This document shows, piece after piece, positions 41,346-52,800 of a DNA stretch of 64,000 nucleotides. Within the stretch, counting starts at the first letter, position 1, and each line of letters opens with the position of its first letter. The notes under the pieces were generated by a model, which saw only the letters and a list, made by a program, of their open reading frames with translations, had not been told where the DNA came from and ran no database searches. The position numbers were made by a program, and so were the translations under genes. Origin of the DNA: Euglena gracilis (Eukaryota > Euglenida > Euglenophyceae > Euglenales); assembly GCA_039621445.1 (NCBI GenBank), contig CP154954.1:44433847-44497846 (forward strand), given 5' to 3'.

Positions 41346-43080
41346 TTTTTTTTGCAGCATTAAATCTGCACATTCCCCGCAAATTCTGAAATGGGCGACC
41401 CAAAAGGGCCCTCTCCTGACATCCATCATCGATGTTGTGGAGAAAGTGAGTGGAAAATCCCAAAATTTATTTCAAATTCAGATTGAAATATTTCAAAAAA
41501 AACAAACCGATTCCTGCGTTTGGGTTGGTTGTAGGTTGTAAATGCCTCCTCATTTTGGGGTGTTCATGAACAGGGAACTGTGGATTGGCACAAGCAGTTA
41601 AATTGCACAAATAATTATGCAAAAAATTTATCAGCTGGACGTCCTTCGCCAAAAGCCGTTTGAAACACTTTCTTGCAAAGTGATCAAAATACTATATGTG
41701 CTTCTTGATCACACACTGGCAAAAGTCTTTGTGGTGAGGACGCACATGCACAAAAGAAAAAATTTAACGCATATGCCGCAGAGCAAAAATGCACGGAGAC
41801 CTTGTGGGACGGACAGCAGAATGACACATTCAGCAAACAGCCAGCAGGGCACTCGTGGACACGTTTTCGTAGTTGATCAATTGGGAGGGGGCATGAACGA
41901 ATGCAAAAGTCGCTTAGAGAAAACGATGCGAAGAGACAGCCACATGGGTGGCAAAAGGGAAACTGTTGTAGCACCTCTTTGTGCTACTTCGCCATCTCCA
42001 TTTGGACTATCTCCATTTGTCATCCCAAAATGGCTCCAAGATTCTTTGCCACGGCACCATACACCCTTTTCAGGTTGATGGCCGGAAATTTGAAAATCTT
42101 TCTGTTCTTGAACACAATTCTTTTTAAAGTAAAACAAAAATACGAGTCTTTGCATGTTCGTTGTCCGGCCGTTCAAATTTGTGCAGGCATTCGTTGGACA
42201 TGGATGCGTTACGTTTGGTCCAATGCAAAATACCTAACCGATGCCAGCAGTCGTTCAGCCTGACACAAAAATGAAAACAGGAGATGGGCTGCTTCTGAGG
42301 AGAGAATCACCCTTGGGGCAAAGCATATCCTTTTGCCTTCCCCATTTAACCAGCGGTTTCCGATGGCGCATGTGCCAGAACAAATGACTGTCTGTCAGGG
42401 GTGTGACGACACCGCTGACAAAAACACAACTCTGATAGCAACCACCCATTTAAATATCGAAACCTTTCGAAACATTTTCTTGCAACGAAGCATCAGAAAC
42501 CTTCTTGATTTGCGCAGAGAACTCGGCATCCACCGCAGGCAGAAACAACTCGGCGGTGGAAAAAAAAACTTGGCTTTTTGAGGGATTTTTAAGGGTGTTT
42601 TTTTTGGTTCCTAAGGCGTGTCAAGGTTTTTTGGCATTGTATTCCAAGGGCGGTTCAAGGGCCACCCTGGCATCGAACGGGGTCCAAAATATAAAAAGTC
42701 GAACCCCGTTTTTTCCTTCACAATGCTCCAGCAGTGGCATCATTTTTCTTGGAGTTGTCTTGTTTTGCCGAGATTTTGCGGTTTTATTTTGTTTTGATTT
42801 GACAAAATTTTGCAAATTGTTTTTTTTTTTTGAGGTTCTTTTAGTTTAAGTTTTTTTAAAAGGCTTTTCAGGCATTTTGTTCAAAAAATTAAGGCGCTTT
42901 AAAATTTTTAAAGGCTTTTTAAGGCACCTCTAAAGAAATAATGCCTGTTGTCCACTGGCGTGATCGGGACCGTCACATCCTGACTTGACTTTTGTTGACG
43001 TCTCACAACCTTTTGCCGATTTCTCCTCAAGCGAGAAATCCTTGGATGACTTGATCCCCAGGTTGCCTCACCATGCCCCA
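41345..43080. other. Unassigned AT-richer stretch
   Basis: ORFs of 60-150 codons on both strands (for example 41617-42078 plus and 41877-42176 minus) overlap and no motif is recognised. Composition resembles the helicase element at 55-61.6 kb more than the GC-rich repeats, so it may be a decayed mobile element. Confidence 0.25.
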
Positions 43081-43429
43081 TCTGCTTGGCAGTCCCTGGG
43101 GCGCAATTTTTTTTGAAGGGAGGGGGCAGCTTTGCAAATATTAGGCGTCCAGTTGATACAGAGGGCAAGATCAGTGAGCGACTGCTACATAGTGGGGGGC
43201 TTCTCTTGGCAGGGTTGCCCCCGCTCTTTGGGTGTCATACCAAAGCCTTCTGGCATCCCCAATTTCGATGTGTATTCACAACCATAAGTCTCTTTAAGGA
43301 CAAGGGGAGAGGGCTTGGCTGTGGCTTGAAAACTGGCTGGCTGCCCATTTCCCTGCAAAACAGGGTCTGCAAAATCTTAAAAACAGAATCAAGCATTAAC
43401 TCGCACTGCAAGAATGAGGGGAAATGGGC

Positions 43430-43690
43430 ACGCTGGGCATAGGGTTGTTTCCTTCTGGAGCTTTGCACCAAAATTTTTGGCAATATGACAAATTTTTGCC
43501 CCCCAAAAAGTGACAAAAATGGCATTTTGGCCAATTTTTGGCCGAATTTGGGCCATTTGAGATTTGGGCCATGTTGCAAAAAATTGGCCAAAGCTCCGAA
43601 GAGGTGTCCTCTGACTGGCATGACTGGCAGGGGGTGGTCGTTGGATATAGGGGGGCGTTGGGCATAGGGCGGGGGTACACAAAGATAAAA
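43430..43690. mobile_element. Family H element, truncated copy
   Basis: Contains 'aggtgtcctctgactggcatg', 'gtggtcgttggatatagggg' and the AAAAATGGCATTTTGGCC core of the 4543-4962 element. The right end (GGGGGTACAC) is recognisable, while the left end is degraded. Confidence 0.55.
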
Positions 43691-44929
43691 ACGATGCGAT
43701 GGTTTCTGCCTTCTCCCACCCAAAAGCACATCACTTCTGCGCCAAGCACGAGGTCAACAGGAGATCAGTGAGGGCGTTTTGAACCCTTGAAATACACATT
43801 TTTGAGTATCCAAAGTATCTAAAGGGCCAATTCTACGAATGCTTCCAGGGACTGGCTTATGTTGAAAACGACACCCACCTCTGTCGAAATTATGGACTTT
43901 CCTCAAATTTTGAAATCTTAAAAAAAATATGCCGCATTCATATTTTAAAGACCAATTCCATGCATATTTCCAAGGACGAGCCCAAATGCAATCCAGATCA
44001 ATATTTTTCCTTCCTGGATTTTTACAGATACCTCTCCTGTCAGCACCTCTCAGTCCTCAGTCGTTGGAGGACAACTGGGAGAGAGCACTTTTTGCGTTCT
44101 CTGACCGGGGGGTCATCACTGGGCTTTACCCGTCCCCCAACTCAGGAATCCAGGGAGGTTAATAAAAAGTGCTTTGGCTGGAATAGGGGGTCAGCAGGTG
44201 GGGGTTGGTGTAATATCAAGGAACCATTTGGACAAAAATACATTTTTGATTTGAAAAAAAAAACTGCTTTCCGGGTGGGTTGGTGCAATATCAAAGAAAC
44301 ATTTGGACAAAGACCATTGATTCCATGAACCCAAAGGTGTTTATTTTCCTTCACCGGATGGCTTGTGGGTCGCGGGACTGGACATTATGCGGTCAATTAT
44401 GAGTGAGAATTTCCGTGCTGGACGTGCCCCTTTAGCATCCATTATGCCGGCTACAGATGTGTGCCGTGAACAGGGATGCCCCCCTCGAACGCAGCCTCCC
44501 CAACTCTACTGGGCTGGCAGTGTGGTGGGTCGAGCATTTGGGCTTGGGCAGGACCACAGACAGAGGGGAGGTGGGGCAGGGCTGGGCTGTGGGGGATGGC
44601 CTAGGGTAGACCCCCCCACCCGCCAAAAGAATGGCCCCATGCAAGAAACCCCTCAGGACCGAAAAATCACCGTCCCAGGGGAGGGGTGGTGGCCCCCACC
44701 CACTCATCCCGAGGGTGATGGGGACGGGGATGAGGTTGGCGGAGTGGGTGGGGTCGACTTCCCCCCCCCCCAGGGTTGTATGGGAATCTCCGAGGGGGGG
44801 GGGACCCCCCTCCAACCTCCAGTTTTCGGTCGCCGAAAATTGGCTTTTTGGGGTCAAAAGGTCAATTTTTCTGAAATTTCTCAAAAATGGTGGGGAATCA
44901 AAAGAAATGTCCACTGCTTAAATTGAAGC

Positions 44930-46320
44930 CCTTAAAATGCCCTATCTAACAGTATTTTAATAACTCCCCACCTAGCCCGAGTTACGGCCATTTTTCGGCC
45001 AATTTTGGCCATTTTGCCAAAATTTCATGTTGAGCCTCAAGAGGGTCCTTAAATACATACCCGGCGCGAAGCGCCGGAAAATTTTTTTTTGCCTCCGCAG
45101 GGGAGAAGGAAGGTGGGGGGACGGACCCCCCTTCCGAAACTGGGGGGGGGTGGGGGACCAGGTTTTGAATAGTGCTGAGCTCTTGATAAGCGCGCACCCA
45201 CCCCTTCATTGACCCCTCCATACATACCGGCCCACTCCATGGAGCTCTTTTGCCTGAAATCCATAGGTTTTGTGCCAGAAACGGGGCGCCGGTGGATCGA
45301 AAAACATTTTCGGCTCAAAAACAGTTTTTTCCAGGTCCGGGAGGCCAGAAAACATCGTTTCGGGCAAAAAAAAATTCGATTTTTTCGACTTTTTTGATCC
45401 GGGTTTGACCCAAAGTCGGCGGCCCAAAACGGGGCGCCGGCGGATCGAAAAAGGCTCGTTTTCGGCTCAAAAACAGTTTTTCCTGGGTCCAGGAGGCCAA
45501 AAAAACATCGCTTCGGGCAAAAAAAAATTTCGATTTTTCGACTTTTTTGGCCGAAAACGGAGTCGAACAGTGGAAAAAGTGTACACAATGGCCTAAAATG
45601 GCCTAAAATGGCCTAGATTAGCCAAAAAAAAAAAACGCCTGTATCTCGGGCTGGGCGGGGAGTTGCGGGGAAACCAAAATCCCAGTAGATAGAGCGTTCC
45701 AAGGGTTTCAATTTAGGTCTCCGGACATTTCCTTTGATTTTGCATCATTTTCGAGAAATTTTGAGAACATCGAATTTTTGACCCCCCACCCCCCAAAAAC
45801 GGCCAAGTCGGACAGTGGGAAAAGTGTACAAAACCGGCCATCTACGCCGAAAACGGCCGTATCTCGGGCTAGGCGGGGAGTTGCAGGGAAATCAAAATAC
45901 CGGTAGATGGGGCGTTCCAAGGGCTTCAAATTAGGTCTCCGGACATTTCCTTTGATTTGGCTTCATTTTGGAGATGTTTTGAAATTAGACATTTTTTTGG
46001 CCGAAATGGCAGAGTCCAAAGGGGGGGGGGGGCTTAAAAAGGGGGGGGTGGGCCGATCCTACCCAGTTTGGACCCCTTCGCGCGTGAATAACTCGGGCCT
46101 GGCGGGGAGTTGGGGGTCAAACCCAGGTGATTCGGAAACTAGAAACCCAGTTGCTCACGACTGGAAAAAAAATTCCGGGAACGGGGCGGGATCATGGTGA
46201 TAATCCGTCGGTTCTCCTGGTGGCCACGACCCGGGGGGGGGGGAGGGGGGGAGGGGGGGTTCGCCGGGTGTAAGCTTTGCTCTTACCCATAAAGGGATAA
46301 GAGGTCAGCGACCCCCCCCC
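44930..46320. repeat. Dispersed repeat I and associated modules, copy 3
   Basis: Words shared with 7760-8440 and 32000-32870, including two 'ggggcgccgg.ggatcgaaaaa' blocks and three 'atctcgggct.ggcggggagttg' blocks. The 3' end (about 46255-46320) is an inverted copy of about 30366-30425 ('gggtcgctga.ctctta...gtaagagc.aagcttac'). Confidence 0.6.
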
Positions 46321-46394
46321 TACCACCTTACCACCCTAGGGGGGGGGACCCCCTACCACCTATCTCATGTCTGCGGAGCTTCCCATAAAACCCT

Positions 46395-46530
46395 GCCCCC
46401 CCCACCCGTGGGGTTTCAGGGAGTCCCGGGCAGCCCAGGGCGCGGGCGTGTGGTTGGCGCAGCGGGGGCTGCCGGCGCTGCGGACTCTCACAGAGACTGC
46501 CGTGGAGCGTGAAGCGTATGGGACCGGCCC
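46395..46530 (-). other. Possible isolated exon
   Basis: A frame encoding SYGPVPYASRSTAVSVRVRS and AGSPRCANHTPAPWAARDS stands out from the neighbouring low-complexity sequence. Family unknown, boundaries unknown. Confidence 0.2.
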
Positions 46531-47129
46531 ATAGGATTCAGGCAGAAGGGGCCCAGTGGTAGCAGGCTTCGTTTTTTTTATTTTATGGATCTGGAGATCT
46601 AGAGAGCCCTTTTTTCCTGAGAAGAGCGGGACATTCAGCGCACAAACAGTTCGAATGACAAATTGATCAGTGCTTGATGCGGTGCACCCCAGTTGAGGCA
46701 GCAGGGGTGTCTCACGCCACTCCTGCTGCGGGAGCTGCTCGGCAACCTCTGCAGGATGAACCCGAGATAATCCCGGTTTATAAGAGAGCATCATGGAATA
46801 TAATATCATCAAATCATGGAATCATAACACCATCATATATCATCATCGCAGAACAGAGCAGAATTGAACAGAATAGAGTAGGATAGGATAGGATGGGATG
46901 GGTTAGAATAGAACAGAATATCGGCACCACCTGTCACATGAGAAGGTCCGGGGTGACTTGGACGTCTTGTTCTCTTCCCCACATGCGACCGCCACCTCCC
47001 GGCTTGGCCCGCCGCTCCTCTCCCTTTTTGCCGCCGTCTGGCATCTACATGCAAGGCACCGCTGAGACGGGCCGCGCCACTGCTTGAGCGGTCTCCTCAT
47101 GCATCAATATGAAACCTGTGTGTAAGAGA

Positions 47130-47330
<201 letters not shown>

Positions 47331-47921
47331 GGATTATGTGTTAGGATGTGTGTCCATGTGTGCATGCATGCATTCCTGCAGAACATGCAACCGCATGCAT
47401 GTACGCAGCCCAAATTTTGCTTCTTGTGCTGGTCCAGTGAACCGTTGTTGCGCGTCGCTGTGTTGTGGTGTGGCACGTAGTCCCCTCGTTGGCTTCCCGG
47501 CATATCCTCCATCAATCAAAGGAAGCACGTTTGTGCTCGGAGCAAATGTCTGCATCTGAGGGGGATACCACCCTACCCGTTGGAGTTCTTTTAGCCATCT
47601 CTGTAAATCAAGGGGGAAGCGAGAAACCGAATTCCCACGTCCCCATCCATGCCACCAACCTCTTTCGTTTTTTAATTTCTGGAAATGGACAAAAACTATT
47701 TTTTTGCTGCCAATTTCAAGGTCCAAATCCGCCTAAGTTTGAGGTGATAAAATTTTGGGAGGCAAATTACTTCGTTTTTGAAAGAGATGAAGCGATCTCC
47801 TATCCGGATCCGTTGAAAATGTTTACAAAGTTATGCCTGCTTAGCCTCCCAGGCATGACCCCTCATGGACAATATTGCAAGTTGCTAGAAATCAAAGGGA
47901 TAGGGTCAGGGGTAGAGTTAT

Positions 47922-47952
47922 GGTTAAGGTTAGGGTTAGGGTTAGGGTTAGG
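47922..47952. repeat. TTAGGG telomere-like tract
   Basis: Four to five TTAGGG/TTAGGG-like units on the plus strand, opposite in orientation to the tracts at 11 and 13.9 kb. Confidence 0.8.
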
Positions 47953-47999
47953 ATGGGAATGTGGGAAGAGGCATCAGCTGATTCATCCCCATGTGGAAA

Positions 48000-49830
48000 C
48001 GTCTTGTACCTGAACCCACACAAGGGCTTCCAACATACTGAGATGAAAAACCGCCTCAGACACAATCTGCTGTCCCCTGCAACCTGCAATCGTGCGCCAT
48101 GTGGCAGGGTCTTATCCTCATCTGGGCACGTTCTGGCTGGGGACTTCTTAGGGGCATTCCGTTGGAAACAAATTGCATTCCTCCCCCCTTGTCCTTGACC
48201 TTGACACGCCAAAATGCGGGGAAAGTGCAGTTGACGGGGGGGGGGGGGGGTGTCATGGACACCGTGTCATGTGCACTGTGCCTTAAAGAAAATGGCATTT
48301 TGGGTATGGGGAAAATGCCGTTGACACAGGGGTGTGTGTCATGGACCAGCCGTGTCAAGGACAGGGGGGAGGGGTGTACCGTTTCCCCCTTCCTGGAAAT
48401 TCCGAAGACTTTTGCTCAGTGTGCTCACCATGGATTCTGTGCAGGGTCGAAATCAGCGAAAAGGGGCTAAATGTTTGGGTTTGATTTGAAACCAACTGGT
48501 GCAAAAAGGTCCAAAAACGTTTAGGTGAAACGGGAAAAGGCTTGAACACTGTCCCGTTGTGCTTCATTGTGAGGAGTCGAAGAGTAAAATGACCGAAAAT
48601 GGGGAGGGGGCGAGGATGAAAAGTGGGAGGGGGAACTGCGTATCGCAAAAAAATTCCCTTCCTCGCTGGAAGGCAAAGAGACGACAAAGACGCCCCAAAA
48701 ACGACGAAAACATTGGGGCCAGGAAATTTCTTAAGAAAGAACCCCCTGGGTGGGTCACGCCGGCCGGCTGGAAAAAGGGGGTTCAGGGAGGTGGTTCCAA
48801 CCTGGCTACCAGGCTAGACTCGCCTGGAACCTGAAAACAGGCGAAAAGCCCAAATCCAGGTGGGTATATTTTTTTCGGCTAAATTTTCAAGGTGAAAAAC
48901 CAAAGAGTACCAAAAATAGACATTCTTGGCCATTTTTTTGTCCCACTTCCCAACACCAACAACTTTGGACAATTCTCCCACCTAGGTCACAGGTCGGCTC
49001 ATGACAAAAACCCAGAAACTTTTTAAGATGTGTTTGACCCTGACAAGTTTTGCAGGCGGACTCATTTCCATATGGGGGGGGGGGGCAGCTTGATCAGGGG
49101 GGCAGCTTGATCAGTACCAAGAAACATAACCTGGGAAGGACCTGACAGGTTTGGAGGGGGGACCAAATAACTCTACAAATTGTTGGCAAATTATGGTGAA
49201 ATGTGGACCGGGAAACTCAAATTGATTGGCAATGAAACCTGAAAATGGCACATATGAACGGCCAGGGCGGCGGCTATATATGGGTTGTTGGTTGTGGAAG
49301 GCATCAGTTATTAAAGAAGCTGGCTTTCCTGCGGGCCATGTCTGGGAATTGCACACAACTGGGGAAACACAAGGCCCATTTTAGGAAGGCGAAAACGTGA
49401 TTTCAGCCCAGAATTCTACACATCAGTTTGATTTGGACATGTATTTAAAATGAAAATATACAAAAGAAAATAAAATCTAAATAAAACAAGACAAATTAAA
49501 ATATTTCTTCCAACGAGATTTTTAGAAAACGAGGTGGCTGTCCCGTCTTGATAGATTGGAACCTTAATGATCCCCCCCCAAAAGCTGCTGTGATTTGGCC
49601 TGTTTGATACATTGTTTGATCTGGACATTCTCACAGAAAAAGCGACTTGAGCTTGAAGGTCACTGTTAAATTTTATGAATTCGTGAGTCAAAAAAAAACA
49701 ACATGCAAAAAAAGGAACATCAGAAATTTTCATTCCTCCTCTCCCCGCATGGAATGCAAGTACCTTCCTCCGTGTGACTGTCCAGGCCATCGCCCTGTCC
49801 GGCTGTGTTGTGCTGTGCAGTCACGGCCAG
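48000..49830. other. No supported gene
   Basis: Contains short inverted elements with C/G runs (48233-48252, 49074-49086). No coding evidence. It is the 3' flank of cyclase gene B. Confidence 0.35.
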
Positions 49831-49836
49831 CATTCG

Positions 49837-52800
49837 TCAGCAGGGGCGGACCGCATCTACACCGTCCTCCTCCTCATCCTCCTCGTCCTCCTCGGGGGCG
49901 GTGGTCACGCCACCGGGGGTGTGCCACGTCATGACGGTGTCCGGCCCGGAGGAGGACACCTCGGGGCCGTCGGGGTCCACCAGGCGGAGCAGCTCGTACA
50001 CGCTCATCCCCATCGCCAGCGGCAGGCAACCCACCACAGTTGGGAGTGCATGGCATGCACCTCCAGACACATGGGATTTTGGTGGTGTTGTCGGGATTTG
50101 TCAGGATTTGTCGGCTTGAGCTTGAGCTTGAGCTGCAGATCGTGGGGAGAGCAAATACACAATGGCCACTGGTGTGAGGGAGAGGTGGACTAAAAAATGC
50201 ATTTTCATTGCACCTTGTCAAAGAACCAGGGAAAAAATATAAAGAATCAAAACGTGCAAAGATAAAATAGCAACCGGTCTGGGAAAGAAACATTCCACGT
50301 TTTCATAAAAAAAACGTACACATAATTATTTTCCGGGTGATGGTTTTTGTTTCAACCTCTCCCATCGGGGCAAGCTTTGGAAAATCATCAAGACGGGTCA
50401 GCCACCACTGCACACGCCCAGTGGTGGTTTCAGGAGGTTGCTGGGTCGCTTGTCATCGCTTTCATCAAGTCCCAAAGCGACAAAAAATGCTCCAGTGCGG
50501 ATCAGATCTTGTAACTTTTGCTGCCCTGAAAAATAGTAAATGAGGTGTAAAAACTTTCAAAACCGCGTTATACCTGCCACGTACACCTTTGGCAACCATG
50601 TTCCCAATAAATTCTTTGCATCCACGAGAGAAAAAGAAGGTTTCTCACCATCGACGACCATATATTTGTTGTGCATTTTGTCATTTTGCTTTTTTTTCAC
50701 TTTTTTTGTGTCAAAAGGTCCAAAGCCCATTGAAGCGTGAATCCAGTCAAACAAAGGAAGAACCAACCCCAAAAAGGCCGATGGTCTCTGGAAAGATGGA
50801 CATTTTTGTTTCTAAAGGGCTGCAGTTCGGTAAAGATGTTGGCAAAGCTTTTGCAGCCTGCAACATTCCAATGTCAAGAGACATTTGGTGTTGTACTGGC
50901 AACCAAAGCTGCACGCTCCACCCTTTTCTTCACCATTTGAGCATGACTGCTCTCGACCCATCTCTTTTCATCGCCCACACCCCTTGAATATCCAACACAA
51001 TGACTTGATTGTATTCATTGAAGTAACCAGAGACTTTGCACACAACTTGCAATAAACCTTGCCTGGGGGGGAGGAAATTGAGACACTGTTGGACAGAGGT
51101 GCACACCTGAAATACTGTGTCCATGTGGATCGCTCTCAGCAATATCTGTCCAGCCTTCAGAATGGCGATATGCCACCCACTCAGCAACACTTCGACGTGA
51201 TGCATGAGTGCTCATGAGAAGACAAAGAGTCTTGGAAGAAAGCCAGACAGAGAGAGAGAGAGAGAGAGAGGAAATTGCACGGTACCAATCAAGTAAAACC
51301 ATCCCACTCACTTGGGAACAGGCACCTATGGTCACTTCCCATTTTGGTGCTCTGGTCGGCCCTGGTCGGCCCTGGTCGGCAAATAGTCGGCCATAGGTGG
51401 GGGTATCCTTCACAGAAAAAATGTGAAGGGATGCAATGATTTTCTGAATTGTCTCGCCAAGATCAAAAGGAAGTGCCCCATAAGGCCTCCATTGGCTCCC
51501 CAAAAGCAACCAAAATGACCTAAAATGGCTTGAAATAACCAAAAATTACCCAAAAGCGCCAACAAAATCCACAAAAGATTGTGAAAAGTGACCCAAAATT
51601 ACCAAAAGGGCGCAAAATGGCCTAAATGCCATAAAAAAACGCTCAGATTGACCCAAATTAGCCCAATAATTGCCAAATCAGTGACAAATAGCCCCCAAGT
51701 TAGCAAAAACTGGTCCATAATGGTCAAAATGGGTGTAAAACTGGAGATTAGTGAGAAAATTATCCAAAAGTTCTTCAAAATATACAAAAAAAAATGCCAG
51801 CATCACCCAGCATCGCCCAGCAACACCCTGCATCGCCCAGCATCGCCCAGCATCGGAACCCCACCTCTGGTCTCCAAAAATCCAGCATCACCCTGCATCG
51901 CCCAGCATCATCAGAGGTGCTTGTTCCAGAGGGAAAGCTGCCGAATTCCTTCATCCATTACCCTTCGGTCGGCCAACCACATGCAAATCGGCCCTGGTCG
52001 GCCCTGGTCGGCCCTGGTCGGCCATGGTCGGCCCTGGTCGGCCCTGGTCGGAACCCCCACCTACGGGGGTCCTGAAAATCATAATCGGCCCTGGTCGGCC
52101 CTGGTCGGCCCTGGTCGGCCCTGGTCGGCCGTAGGTGCCTGCTTGGGAACACTGGCCATTCCTTTTACCCTTTAATGGCTTTTTTGCAAAAAAAAATTCC
52201 GGTGTTGTCGGGATTTGTCGGGATTTGTCGGGATTTGTCGGGATTTGTCGGGATTTGTCGGAATCCCCACCTCCAGAAGGCCAAAAATGTGTTGTCGGGA
52301 TTTGTCGGGATTTGTCGGGATTTGTCGGGATTTGTCGCTGGAGGTGCTTGGTGCATGCCAAGGCGCTGGAAGGCTTTTTGGCCAACTTTTCCAGTGGGAC
52401 CGGGGTTCGAATGCCCACCCCTCAACAGGTGGGAAATTCTTTTGGCCAACAGCGCATATGTCAAAAAAAAAGCAAAAAAAAAATGGGGGAAAAAGCAGAC
52501 CGAAAATTTTTTCTGAAAAAAAGACTGATATGGGTACTTCCAGATATGCTTTTGGGCATTTGACCTGAATGGCTGCGCACCCCTATGCAATGGATTCAAA
52601 TCAGTGCAAATCAGCGGTCTAATTGATAAGCAGTTCAAAATTCGCCAGTTTTTTTGCAAGAAATATCAACCACTAATTTTTCCACAAACTTACCACTGAA
52701 TCATACCAAATAGCACTGCTGGATGAATGGGGAGGGCAGAGGCGGTCGCCTGAACTTGCCCTTCAGGTAAACGCCGTCCAGCCTCCGGGTAAAATCCAGG

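Larger units (their letters stand above)
50018..52755 (-). other. Nonconventional intron, gene B, at LKGK|
   Basis: 2738 bp. Minus strand: exon ...GGCAA, intron GTTCAGG...CTGCCGCT, exon GGCGATG, giving LKGKAMGMSVYELL. Holds the phospholipase D-like fragment and the decamer-rich transposon described below. Gene A has an intron at the same place (21128-19894). Confidence 0.75.
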
